From Bacteroidota bacterium (lineage in GTDB: Bacteria; Bacteroidota; Ignavibacteria; UBA10030; UBA8401), in the NCBI GenBank assembly GCA_023229405.1, contig JALNZH010000018.1, forward strand, positions 1 through 25,195: DNA of 25,195 nt, read 5' to 3'. Positions 14,595 through 22,399 of this stretch are shown in pieces. Numbering within the stretch: position 1 is the first letter of the stretch; each line of letters begins with the position of its first letter. The notes beneath the pieces are model-generated. The model had not been told where the DNA came from and did no database searches. It was given only the letters and a program-made list of their open reading frames with translations. Both the position numbers and the translations under genes were made by a program.

Positions 14595-16022
14595 ATGGAA
14601 TTCTTTTCACCCTCAGATCTTATTGGTTCATCACCGATCCTTGCACTTTCCGCGTTCTCACTAATTGCGCTGTTAGCAAATGCGCTTGTAAAGAATTCGG
14701 CAAAAACTGTCTTCTACATTTCCGTTGTCGGAATTCTTGCCGCCATCGGATGTGCGATGTATACCTTCTCGATGAATGCCACTGCATTTTCTGATATGTT
14801 GCTGGTTGGCGGATATGCAAGCTTTTTTGCGGTACTCTTCCTGGTGGTTGCACTCTTTTCCTTGTGTATTGCAAAACCGTACCTTGAGCGTGAACAATAT
14901 CACTTTGGCGAATATTATGTGCTGATCATGCTGTCAACAATCGGTATGTTGATGCTCGGCGCTTCCGCCGATCTAATTACGGCGTTTCTCGGTATCGAAG
15001 TGATGTCCGTTGCATTTTATGTCTTAGCTGGATATTACCGTGGCAAACTTTCCTCCAACGAATCGGCGTTAAAATATTTTCTGCTCGGCGCATTTTCTAC
15101 CGGATTTTTACTCTATGGAATCGCATTGATCTATGGAACAACCGGTACGACAAATTTGCTTCGCATTGTCACGATGTATCCGCAAGCATTCGGCGATCCC
15201 GTTCATATTATTGGCTGGGGATTGATACTGATCGGCTTTGGATTTAAAGTGGCGGCAGTGCCATTCCACATGTGGGTGCCGGATGTGTATGAAGGCGCAC
15301 CAACACCGGTAACGGCATTCATGTCCACCGGTGGGAAAGCGGCTGCGTTTTCTGCCTTCGTAATTGCGTTCTCCGTTCCAATGTCTATGAAGGACGAACG
15401 GTTGATGCTGGTGGTAGCTGTTCTTGCTGCTTCGTCGATGCTGCTGGGCAACTGGTTCGGGCTTTCACAGTTGAACTTAAAACGGATGTTGGCATATTCC
15501 AGCATCGCGCATGCCGGATATATGCTGGTCGGGCTTGCTTCGGCAACATCGCTCGGACAGCAGGGCATTACATTTTATCTCGTGTCGTATGCATTTACAA
15601 ACCTGGGTGCGTTCGGCATCATCGCCATGCTGGAAAAAGTGAACGGCGCCAATCTTTCGTATGAGGATTACGCCGGCCTTGCAAAAAGACGTCCGGGATT
15701 AGCAGCGCTGATGGCGATGTTCATGTTTTCGTTGACCGGTATTCCTCCATTCGCCGGATTTGTCGGTAAATATTATTTGTTTGCAAGTGCAGTGCATTCT
15801 AATCTCACGTGGCTTGCGATCTTTGGTGTGATGACAAGTCTCTTCTCGACATATTATTATTTACGTGTTGTCGTGTATATGTATTTCCGGGAAGCAACGA
15901 ATACGGAAGAAATTATCCTGCCGAAACTGACATTTGCGACTGTGATCGTCTGTGCCGTCGGTATACTGCTCTTCGGTATCTTCCCGGCGCTGATCTTCGA
16001 TCTGATGAAATCCATGTTTTAA
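14595..16022 (+). CDS. nuoN: NADH-quinone oxidoreductase subunit N
   Basis: Third antiporter-like subunit of complex I (ND2 homologue), 475 aa. Conserved charged residues are present: Glu135 in FLGIEVMSVAFYVLAGYYRG, Lys218 in GFGFKVAAVPFHMWVPD and Lys248 in TGGKAAAFSAF, followed by LNLKRMLAYSSIAHAGY (about 295-311) in the second half. It is the last nuo gene; a hairpin with a T-tract follows within 20 bp of the stop. GAAGAA about 8 bases before the ATG is a weak ribosome binding site at best. Together with J, K, L and M it supplies all proton-pumping subunits except H and A. Identification is secure. Confidence 0.97.
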   Translation: MEFFSPSDLIGSSPILALSAFSLIALLANALVKNSAKTVFYISVVGILAAIGCAMYTFSMNATAFSDMLLVGGYASFFAVLFLVVALFSLCIAKPYLEREQYHFGEYYVLIMLSTIGMLMLGASADLITAFLGIEVMSVAFYVLAGYYRGKLSSNESALKYFLLGAFSTGFLLYGIALIYGTTGTTNLLRIVTMYPQAFGDPVHIIGWGLILIGFGFKVAAVPFHMWVPDVYEGAPTPVTAFMSTGGKAAAFSAFVIAFSVPMSMKDERLMLVVAVLAASSMLLGNWFGLSQLNLKRMLAYSSIAHAGYMLVGLASATSLGQQGITFYLVSYAFTNLGAFGIIAMLEKVNGANLSYEDYAGLAKRRPGLAALMAMFMFSLTGIPPFAGFVGKYYLFASAVHSNLTWLAIFGVMTSLFSTYYYLRVVVYMYFREATNTEEIILPKLTFATVIVCAVGILLFGIFPALIFDLMKSMF

Positions 16023-16041
16023 TGATTCTGTCCTTTGAGAG

Positions 16042-16077
16042 AACCGTCCGCTTCTAATCGAGGTAGGACGGTTTTTT
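16042..16077 (+). terminator. Rho-independent terminator after nuoN
   Basis: AACCGTCC (16042-16049) pairs with GGACGGTT (16066-16073), with inner CTTC/GAGG pairing and a run of six T at 16072-16077. It ends only 7 bp before the nnr ATG, so nnr must either be read through or have a start signal inside or near this hairpin. Confidence 0.85.
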
Positions 16078-16083
16078 GTTTTT

Positions 16084-17637
16084 ATGAAAAACATTCTCAC
16101 TCCTCAAGAAATGAAATCCGCCGATACATTTGCCATCAAACGGCTGCACATTCCGTCGTTACGGTTAATGGAACGGGCAGGGAGCGCAGTGTTGGCTGAA
16201 ATTATTTTACGGATTCCATGGAACAATGAGAAGCAACAGAGAGTCTTAGTAATATGCGGGAAAGGAAATAATGGGGGGGACGGGTTCGTTGTTGCGAGGC
16301 AACTGGCTGAAAAAAAATATACGGTGACGGTCGTATTGATTGAAAAAGCGGAAGAATTACAGGGTGATGCTAAGATCAATTTTCAACGATTGCAATATGG
16401 CAATATGTCACGATTGGAAATCATTGACAATACAACATACCGGAAACAAAAAAATAAAAAGTATGATGTGATCGTTGATGCTATGCTGGGGACGGCATTC
16501 CGCGGAAAATTGAGTGGAGCGTATCGTTCTGCAGTGAAATGGTGCAATAAGCAAAAGACGTTGAAGATTGCCGTTGATATTCCGACGGGATTGAACGGAG
16601 AAACGGGAGAAGTTCTTTCGGATGCTTTTCGTGCAGATTGTACCATAACGATGTCCTATCCGAAATCAGGTTTTTACCATGGACGAGCTAAAGAGTATAC
16701 GGGTGTAGTGTTGATTGCAGACATTGGTATACCCAAAAAAGCGATCCCCCAGAGTAACACGCAGTTGGTAGAAACTTGCGATATTCAAAAATCATTTCCT
16801 CGCCGACCGGTAAATAGCCACAAACATTCTGTCGGTAAAGTATTTGTACTGGCAGGTTCGAAGAGTATGACCGGGGCGGCATTGTTTTGCTCACGGGCAG
16901 CAATGCGCAGCGGTGCCGGACAGGTAATTTTGGGCATTCCGGAATCCGAATATAGCGTTATTGCAAAACGGACGATGGAGGTGATGCCGATCGGGCTTCC
17001 GAGCACACGGCAGGGCAGTATCTCGCAGTTGGCAATCGGTGAAATTGAACAACGTATCATCTGGTGTGATGTTGTGCTGATCGGATGTGGCATGTCTCGA
17101 AACGAAGAGACGCTGTCGCTTATTCGCGAAGTAATTCGGAACTGTTCAAAACCGATCGTAGTAGATGCCGATGGTTTGAATGCATTGATTGGAAATCTTG
17201 CAATGATGGAATCGAAAAAAAACAAGTCAATCGTACTGACGCCCCATCATGGAGAATTTTCACGATTGACCGGAATTCCTGTGGAAGAAATTGCACAGGA
17301 TGCGTTTCGGCTTGCTTTTCAATTTGCGAAGCAATACCATGTGACGCTGGTGCTAAAAGGTGCGCCGACCGTAATCGCAGGGCCGGACGGAACGGTGTAT
17401 GTAAATCCGACGGGAAATCCGGGAATGTCCACTGCGGGAAGCGGTGATGTATTGGCGGGTGTGATTACTGCGTTGATCGGTCAGGGATGTTCGGCGACGA
17501 AAGCGGCGATCAACGGGGTGTATCTGCATGGTAGTGCCGGAGATCATGCTGCAACTACCATTGGTCAGTATGGAATGCTCGCAGGAGATATACTGGAATT
17601 TCTTCCAGCGGCTATTACAACAATGCTAAACTCATGA
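16084..17637 (+). CDS. nnr: Bifunctional NAD(P)H-hydrate epimerase / ADP-dependent dehydratase
   Basis: Cytoplasmic repair enzyme: the N-terminal half epimerises R- and S-NAD(P)HX and the C-terminal half dehydrates S-NAD(P)HX back to NAD(P)H using ADP. The 517 aa match the fused YjeF_N plus carbohydrate-kinase-like architecture. The epimerase domain (about 1-220) has the typical start LTPQEMKSADTFAI, then GKGNNGGDGFVVAR (59-72) and DAMLGTAFRG. The dehydratase domain (about 235-510) has VLAGSKSMTGAALF, VDADGLNAL, TPHHGEFSRL and NPTGNPGMSTAGSGDVLAG, with catalytic Asp455 in GSGD. There is no Shine-Dalgarno; the ATG closely follows the nuoN terminator. It overlaps the VanZ-like gene by 4 bp (ATGA). 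Proximity to complex I fits NADH metabolism, though this link is inference. Confidence 0.95.
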   Translation: MKNILTPQEMKSADTFAIKRLHIPSLRLMERAGSAVLAEIILRIPWNNEKQQRVLVICGKGNNGGDGFVVARQLAEKKYTVTVVLIEKAEELQGDAKINFQRLQYGNMSRLEIIDNTTYRKQKNKKYDVIVDAMLGTAFRGKLSGAYRSAVKWCNKQKTLKIAVDIPTGLNGETGEVLSDAFRADCTITMSYPKSGFYHGRAKEYTGVVLIADIGIPKKAIPQSNTQLVETCDIQKSFPRRPVNSHKHSVGKVFVLAGSKSMTGAALFCSRAAMRSGAGQVILGIPESEYSVIAKRTMEVMPIGLPSTRQGSISQLAIGEIEQRIIWCDVVLIGCGMSRNEETLSLIREVIRNCSKPIVVDADGLNALIGNLAMMESKKNKSIVLTPHHGEFSRLTGIPVEEIAQDAFRLAFQFAKQYHVTLVLKGAPTVIAGPDGTVYVNPTGNPGMSTAGSGDVLAGVITALIGQGCSATKAAINGVYLHGSAGDHAATTIGQYGMLAGDILEFLPAAITTMLNS

Positions 17638-18023
17638 CGGCACAAACAAAAATAATTTCATTCTTCCAATTTCAACTTCCGATGATTGCGTGGAGTCTGT
17701 TTATCTTTATTGCGTCATCGATACCGTCAACAAATATTTCCATGCTCGGAGGTTCAACGGATAAGCTCGTGCATGGGAGTGTATTCGGAGTCTTATGCTG
17801 GTTGACCCATGTAGCGTTGTTTCATCAAAGCAATGCGGCGATCAGAAAATATTCGTTGCTGATGGCAATTTGCTTCACCACGCTTTTTGGATTTTCTGAC
17901 GAGTTTCATCAAATGTTTACACCAGGCCGTTCGTCGGATCCTCTCGATCTGCTCGCCGATACGTTCGGTGGAATCATCTACGCTGCAGTTTCCCTGCATT
18001 TCAAATTCTACCGAAATGAATAA
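17634..18023 (+). CDS. VanZ-like family membrane protein
   Basis: Small membrane protein of the VanZ-like family, 129 aa with about four hydrophobic segments (roughly 15-30, 48-64, 74-90 and 108-122). Family motifs are TDKLVHGSVFGVL (about 42-54) and DEFHQMFTPGRSSDPLDLLA (about 89-108), the latter with the conserved acidic/His/Arg pattern. VanZ itself confers low-level teicoplanin resistance, but most family members, including stand-alone small ones like this, have no established role, so no resistance function should be assumed. The ATG overlaps the nnr stop and the gene's end overlaps the MFS start by 8 bp, giving a compact, translationally coupled arrangement. Confidence 0.85.
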   Translation: MTAQTKIISFFQFQLPMIAWSLFIFIASSIPSTNISMLGGSTDKLVHGSVFGVLCWLTHVALFHQSNAAIRKYSLLMAICFTTLFGFSDEFHQMFTPGRSSDPLDLLADTFGGIIYAAVSLHFKFYRNE

Positions 18024-19254
18024 ACTGCTGAACCGGATTCTTTCCGTCCCAACATTTCGTTCGCTTCGTCATCCCGAATACCGTCTTTTTTTCACCGGTC
18101 AGATTATCTCGTTAATCGGAACGTGGATGCAGACCATGGCGCAGGCATGGCTGGTCTATGAACTGACGCATTCTTCAATGTGGCTCGGTGTGGTCGGTTT
18201 TTTGAATACAATCCCGATGCTCTTATTCGCAATGTACGGCGGTACGATCGCTGACCGGTTTTCTAAACAACGGATTGTTCTGGTGACGCAGATGTTGTCG
18301 TTAATACAGTCGGTTATTCTGTCCACGATCGTTTTTCTTAACCTTGCTACCGTTGAGATCGTGTGCGTTCTTGCATTTACCCTTGGAACAATCAATGCAT
18401 TCGATGTCCCCGCTCGCCAGTCGTTTGTTGTCGAATTAGTGGGGAAAGAAAATCTTGCCAACGCCATCGCGCTGAATTCCGCATCGTTTAATGGTGCAAG
18501 GATTATCGGACCTGCCATCGGCGGTGTGATTATCGGAGCAGTCGGCATTGCATGGTGCTTTTTCCTGAATGCCGTTTCATTCTTTGCCGTAATCATCGTT
18601 TTATTACGGATGAAGATGCAACCCAGGCCGATAGTGGGGAACAATACGGGGAGCGTTTTCGGTTCATTAAAGGAGAGCATTAATTACATTCGGTCAGACA
18701 GGACGCTCGTTGCAGTTTTAACACTTGTTGCGGTGATTACCGTTTTTGGGTGGTCCTATACCGTTCTGTTGCCGATCTTTGCAGACAAAATTTTGAATAT
18801 TGGTGCGGTCGGTCTTGGAAATTTGATGATGTCGTTCGGGATCGGTGCATTTATCAGTGCCATCATCGTTGCGAGTACCGAAAGTAAAACTCGTCCCAGT
18901 AGTTTTATCTACAGCGGTATTACGTTATTCGTTTCAGGGGTTTCGGTTTTCGCAATTTCAGATAATGTTGCGGTTTCGGTCTATAGCCTGATTTTTGTCG
19001 GTATGGGATTGATTATGTTTATTGCTACTGCCAATACCACCATTCAACGCAGGGCGCCAGATGCCATGCGGGGAAGAGTGATGGCGTTATACCTGATCAT
19101 TTTCCAGGGACTTGCACCGTTCGGTCATTTGGGAATGGGATGGGCTGCAGATCAAATTGGATCCCGGTGGGCGATTTTGTCGGGTGCTGCAATCTGCGGA
19201 ATGGTTGCCATTGTAATGCGAATATATATGAATACTCATCAAACTACGAATTAA
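18016..19254 (+). CDS. MFS transporter (EntS/MFS_3-like)
   Basis: Inner-membrane major facilitator superfamily permease, 412 aa with about twelve transmembrane helices, most similar in pattern to the MFS_3 group that includes the enterobactin exporter EntS. The N-terminus FRSLRHPEYRLFFTGQIISL followed by GTWMQTMAQAWLVYELT is typical of that group, as are GGTIADRFSKQR (motif A, loop 2-3), FDVPARQSFVVELV and NAIALNSASFNGARIIGPA. The ATG at 18016 is chosen; a longer frame from 17887 would sit within the VanZ-like gene and add 43 non-conserved residues. It overlaps the VanZ-like stop by 8 bp. The substrate cannot be deduced; membership of the efflux group is an inference from motifs. Confidence 0.88.
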   Translation: MNKLLNRILSVPTFRSLRHPEYRLFFTGQIISLIGTWMQTMAQAWLVYELTHSSMWLGVVGFLNTIPMLLFAMYGGTIADRFSKQRIVLVTQMLSLIQSVILSTIVFLNLATVEIVCVLAFTLGTINAFDVPARQSFVVELVGKENLANAIALNSASFNGARIIGPAIGGVIIGAVGIAWCFFLNAVSFFAVIIVLLRMKMQPRPIVGNNTGSVFGSLKESINYIRSDRTLVAVLTLVAVITVFGWSYTVLLPIFADKILNIGAVGLGNLMMSFGIGAFISAIIVASTESKTRPSSFIYSGITLFVSGVSVFAISDNVAVSVYSLIFVGMGLIMFIATANTTIQRRAPDAMRGRVMALYLIIFQGLAPFGHLGMGWAADQIGSRWAILSGAAICGMVAIVMRIYMNTHQTTN

Positions 19255-19262
19255 GGATACGT

Positions 19263-21242
19263 ATGCTCCGTTTTTTTTTCATTTTTACTTTTCTTTCGGT
19301 ATATGCATTTGCTCAAGTCTCGGGCGATCAATTGGATTTCCAGAAAGCGGTTTCTACCGTTGGAGATTCGGCCAAAATTTCGGAACTCGACAAATTTATT
19401 GCTGAACACCCCAACAGTTCTATGCTACCCAATGCATATGCTGTCAAATTTCAGGTACATGTCAATACAAAGAACGATAGCGCAGCGTTTCGTTCCATTC
19501 ACATCTATCTCTCCCTAATCGACCGGGCACAGCTGGTTCCGTCGTTGAATGCCGTCGCGTATGAATTCGCACAACGTAAATATTATGTCGATTCTGCAAT
19601 GGCCTTTATTGATTCGGCAATTGCTCTGTATGACAGGGAAGAACCGGTGCTTTACAATACGAAGGCATTGGTACTTCTGCGGCAGAAAAAATATGATGAA
19701 GCGGAATTGATGCAGAAAAAAGCGATCTCCCTACTCCCGGAGAATTCTGTGATGGATCAACGGTACGTTTCGTTTTTTATTCAGATGGGATTTATTCACG
19801 TGGAATCCGGCCATCCACTGGAAGGTATGAAAAATATTATCCTCGGCAATCTTGTTGTACCAAAACAGGCTATTCCGTTAGTGAAGATTGATTCCATTTT
19901 AGTTGCTCGCAATATCTCTGCGGTACGCGTTACGGTAGTAAGGGACAGTCTCTATCGTAGCGCAGTGGGAGAGTACCTCCGGTTGTCATCGGATAGTATC
20001 ATAGCAAAAAGTGCTATCGCGGTTGGGCTATCCCGGAATAATGTCCTACCGGATTTGGCATTATCGTTCGTGGGAGAATCGTACGTTGCCGCACAGGGAA
20101 GGACCATTGAAGAACGGTCTGGCGCCGCTGCAGCAGTGGGTTTGACATATTATCATCTTCACCGATATGCCGATGCGGAACGGTATTTGTCCGAGGCGGC
20201 TGCGTACGCATCGCCGGCAGAAACGGAGCTCTTCCTTTCGCTTGGTGATGTGAAAGAACATCTGGGAAAAAAGAGTGATGCATTTCGGGCGTATCTCACC
20301 GGTGCGATGAATACTCGAACCACAGCCATCTATCAAAAATTAATCGAACTGAAAAACGAACTATTCCCAACCGGCAATTTGGATTCGATGATCGTTGCTC
20401 ATCAGGCCGAGGTGTTGCAGTTTTCGCCGGAGCAATTTATCCGTCCAGCTCGGACATTAAAAAAAAATGAATCTGACCGTGTGGTGCTGGCGGAATTATT
20501 TACTGGATCGGAATGTAAACCGTGTCAGGCGGCGGATATTGCCTTCGATTATTTGATTGAACGATACCGAACTTCTTCACTCGCGATTCTTGAATATCAT
20601 CTGCATATACCTCTTCCTGATCCGATGGTCAATGATGATGCGGAACGTCGTGCTGAATATTATGGAGTGCACAGTACACCAACGGCGATCTTCAACGGAA
20701 CGTCAATCATCACCTCCGGAGGAAACCGCATGATGGCGAAGAACAAATTCTATCTCTATGCGGATATCATCGAACGGGAAGGTCGTGATCCTGTCCCGGT
20801 GATGTTGTCTGCTTCAGTTGAGTTGGAAAACGGAGTTGTCTCGGTTCGCGGGAGTGCGACGGTTCCATCAAAAAGTAGAAACCTTCGGGTGAAGATCATG
20901 TTGGCGGAAGAAGAAGTGTTGTATCAAGGTGCGAACGGAGTGGAACATCATAAATTTGTCGTACGAAAGACGATCACTCCGGAAGCGGGTCTTGTAGTTC
21001 CACAGTCGGGAAAACTCACCATAAATCAAAAAGTCAGTATCAATGCTATCCAGGCAAGTTTGCAGAACTATTATACAAAAACAAATGCGCATTACACGAC
21101 TCTTGGTTCGCCGTTACGGGAAAACTTGAGCATGTTGGATCCCCAGCGTCTTGCACTAGTGATCATCGTCCAAAACGAGGAGACGAAAAAGGTATTACAG
21201 TCTTTAACGGAAAAGGTGCATATAAAAGGAAAGAAAAAATGA
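19263..21242 (+). CDS. Secreted TPR protein with thioredoxin-fold domain
   Basis: A 659-aa exported protein starting with a signal peptide (MLRFFFIFTFLSVYAFAQ). TPR-like helical repeats occupy about 60-220 (for example AVAYEFAQRKYYVDSAMAF and KKYDEAELMQKKAISLLPEN) and about 285-375 (VGLTYYHLHRYADAERYLSE). A thioredoxin-fold domain follows (about 405-500), with redox motif CKPC at 418-421 in LAELFTGSECKPCQAAD and the cis-proline motif HSTPTAIF with Pro473, so both hallmarks of a redox-active fold are intact. The last 150 residues look beta-rich and are unassigned. The start at 19263 follows AAGGAT by a few bases; the longer frame from 19140 overlaps the MFS gene and lacks a signal peptide. It lies 8 bp after the MFS stop. 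Likely periplasmic disulfide exchange; partner unknown. Confidence 0.8.
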   Translation: MLRFFFIFTFLSVYAFAQVSGDQLDFQKAVSTVGDSAKISELDKFIAEHPNSSMLPNAYAVKFQVHVNTKNDSAAFRSIHIYLSLIDRAQLVPSLNAVAYEFAQRKYYVDSAMAFIDSAIALYDREEPVLYNTKALVLLRQKKYDEAELMQKKAISLLPENSVMDQRYVSFFIQMGFIHVESGHPLEGMKNIILGNLVVPKQAIPLVKIDSILVARNISAVRVTVVRDSLYRSAVGEYLRLSSDSIIAKSAIAVGLSRNNVLPDLALSFVGESYVAAQGRTIEERSGAAAAVGLTYYHLHRYADAERYLSEAAAYASPAETELFLSLGDVKEHLGKKSDAFRAYLTGAMNTRTTAIYQKLIELKNELFPTGNLDSMIVAHQAEVLQFSPEQFIRPARTLKKNESDRVVLAELFTGSECKPCQAADIAFDYLIERYRTSSLAILEYHLHIPLPDPMVNDDAERRAEYYGVHSTPTAIFNGTSIITSGGNRMMAKNKFYLYADIIEREGRDPVPVMLSASVELENGVVSVRGSATVPSKSRNLRVKIMLAEEEVLYQGANGVEHHKFVVRKTITPEAGLVVPQSGKLTINQKVSINAIQASLQNYYTKTNAHYTTLGSPLRENLSMLDPQRLALVIIVQNEETKKVLQSLTEKVHIKGKKK

Positions 21243-21257
21243 TTTCCTAATATGTAC

Positions 21258-21288
21258 TTGACAATTTTGTTTTTATCCCCTATGTTTG
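21258..21288 (+). promoter_or_regulatory. Candidate promoter of lacI-type gene
   Basis: TTGACA (21258-21263), 17 bases, TATGTT (21281-21286). It also satisfies the Bacteroidota pattern exactly: TTG, 20 bases, TATGTTTG (TAnnTTTG, 21281-21288). It lies 37 bp before the regulator's TTG start. Pattern match, not measured. Confidence 0.65.
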
Positions 21289-21329
21289 AAAGCCCTTCCA
21301 TAGAACATATACAATAGGATAAAATTGTC
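21260..21329. repeat. 9-bp inverted repeat flanking the lacI promoter region
   Basis: GACAATTTT (21260-21268) and AAAATTGTC (21321-21329) are exact reverse complements, 61 bp centre to centre (about six helical turns). The left copy overlaps the -35 element, the right one the translation start of the regulator. It could be an operator pair or chance. Confidence 0.4.
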
Positions 21330-22359
21330 CGTTACTATCTACGACATTGCAAGGGAAGCGAATGTAGGAATTGGGACAGTCTCACGCGTATTAAATAATA
21401 GCGCGAATGTAACATCGGAGACTCGAGAGCGAGTGATTACGGTCGCTCGCAAGCTGAACTACCAACCTCACGCTTTTGCTCAGGCGCTCGCCAGAAAACG
21501 TTCAAATACGTTGAGTGCCATCATTCCTTTTTTTACCAATTACTTCTTTATCGAAGTTCTGCAAGGTGTTCAAGAAACACTCACCACGCTTGGTTACGAC
21601 CTGATCATCCACGGAGCAAACAACAAACTACAGGTAGAAGAATATCTTCAGCGATCGATGAGAAAGGGGAGGGTGGACGGCACATTGCTTTTTTCGATGG
21701 AATTTCCGGAACAATATGTGGAAGAATTTTATCAAAAGAAGACACCGCTCGTTCTGGTGGATACGTTTCATCCGAAGTTCGATTCGATCCGAGTGGATAA
21801 TGCCAGTGGCGCAACGACGGCAACGGAGCATCTTATTGCATTAGGACACAAGAATATCGGCATGGTGAATGCGAGTTTGAAAAGTGCTCCGGCGCGGGAA
21901 CGCCTGGCAAGTTTCAAACAAACGTTGGAACGAAACGGACTTCCAGTTTTAGAAGCAAATATTGTGACCAGTACGGAAGAGAAAAACGATGGATTTAGTC
22001 GTGAATCCGGTTTTCGTGGAATGGTTGAATTTTTGGAGAGAGGCGTTCCGGTACCGACGGCATTCTTTGTCTCCAGCGATATCCAAGCAATCGGCGTTCT
22101 GGCCGCATTGCGTGAACGGGGTTTGCGAGTGCCGGAGGATGTGGCGATCGTCAGTTTCGACGATGTTGAATTAGCGAAAAATTTTGATCTTACAACGATG
22201 AGTCAGCCGATGTTTAAAATGGGAGAGCTGGCGGTGAAAAAGATGATTGAACGCATTGAAAATCCGAATGCGCCCGTCACTTCAGTAAACTTCAAACCGT
22301 CGCTTGTTGTTCGGGCAAGCTGCGGTGCGAATAAAAAATATGTTTTCCACGAACAGTAA
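21325..22359 (+). CDS. LacI family transcriptional regulator
   Basis: DNA-binding repressor/activator of the LacI/GalR family, 344 aa. The N-terminal helix-turn-helix and hinge are typical: VTIYDIAREANVGIGTVSRV (about 3-22) with VLNNSANVTSETRERV, then KLNYQPHAFAQALA and the hinge into a periplasmic-binding-protein-like ligand domain (about 60-335) with the conserved VDTFHPKFDSIRVDN, HKNIGMVN, FFVSSDIQAIGVL, VSFDDVELAKNFDLTTMSQP. The start is TTG at 21325: it is preceded by AGGA five bases upstream and gives the standard N-terminus. A good promoter match is 37 bp upstream. It is followed after 40 bp by a TonB-dependent receptor, so it probably regulates that receptor and possibly itself in response to a sugar or other small ligand; the ligand is unknown. 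Confidence 0.95.
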   Translation: MSVTIYDIAREANVGIGTVSRVLNNSANVTSETRERVITVARKLNYQPHAFAQALARKRSNTLSAIIPFFTNYFFIEVLQGVQETLTTLGYDLIIHGANNKLQVEEYLQRSMRKGRVDGTLLFSMEFPEQYVEEFYQKKTPLVLVDTFHPKFDSIRVDNASGATTATEHLIALGHKNIGMVNASLKSAPARERLASFKQTLERNGLPVLEANIVTSTEEKNDGFSRESGFRGMVEFLERGVPVPTAFFVSSDIQAIGVLAALRERGLRVPEDVAIVSFDDVELAKNFDLTTMSQPMFKMGELAVKKMIERIENPNAPVTSVNFKPSLVVRASCGANKKYVFHEQ

Positions 22360-22399
22360 ACGAACAATCGTTTTTCACATATCATTTCGGAGTACTGGA

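Noticed and set aside
17887..18015. Upstream extension of the MFS transporter frame
   Set aside because: It lies wholly inside the VanZ-like gene, and the family N-terminus begins after Met at 18016.
17634..18023. VanZ-like gene as an antibiotic resistance determinant
   Set aside because: Only the broad VanZ-like family is supported; no van cluster is present, and stand-alone members have no established resistance role.
19140..19262. Upstream extension of the TPR/thioredoxin gene
   Set aside because: It overlaps the MFS gene, has no family-like sequence, and hides the signal peptide that begins at 19263.
22358..22373. AAACGA-ACAA-TCGTTT inverted repeat between lacI and the receptor, considered as an operator or attenuator
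   Set aside because: Six-bp arms in AT-rich DNA occur often by chance, the centre lacks the CG step usual for LacI operators, and the stem is too weak for a terminator.
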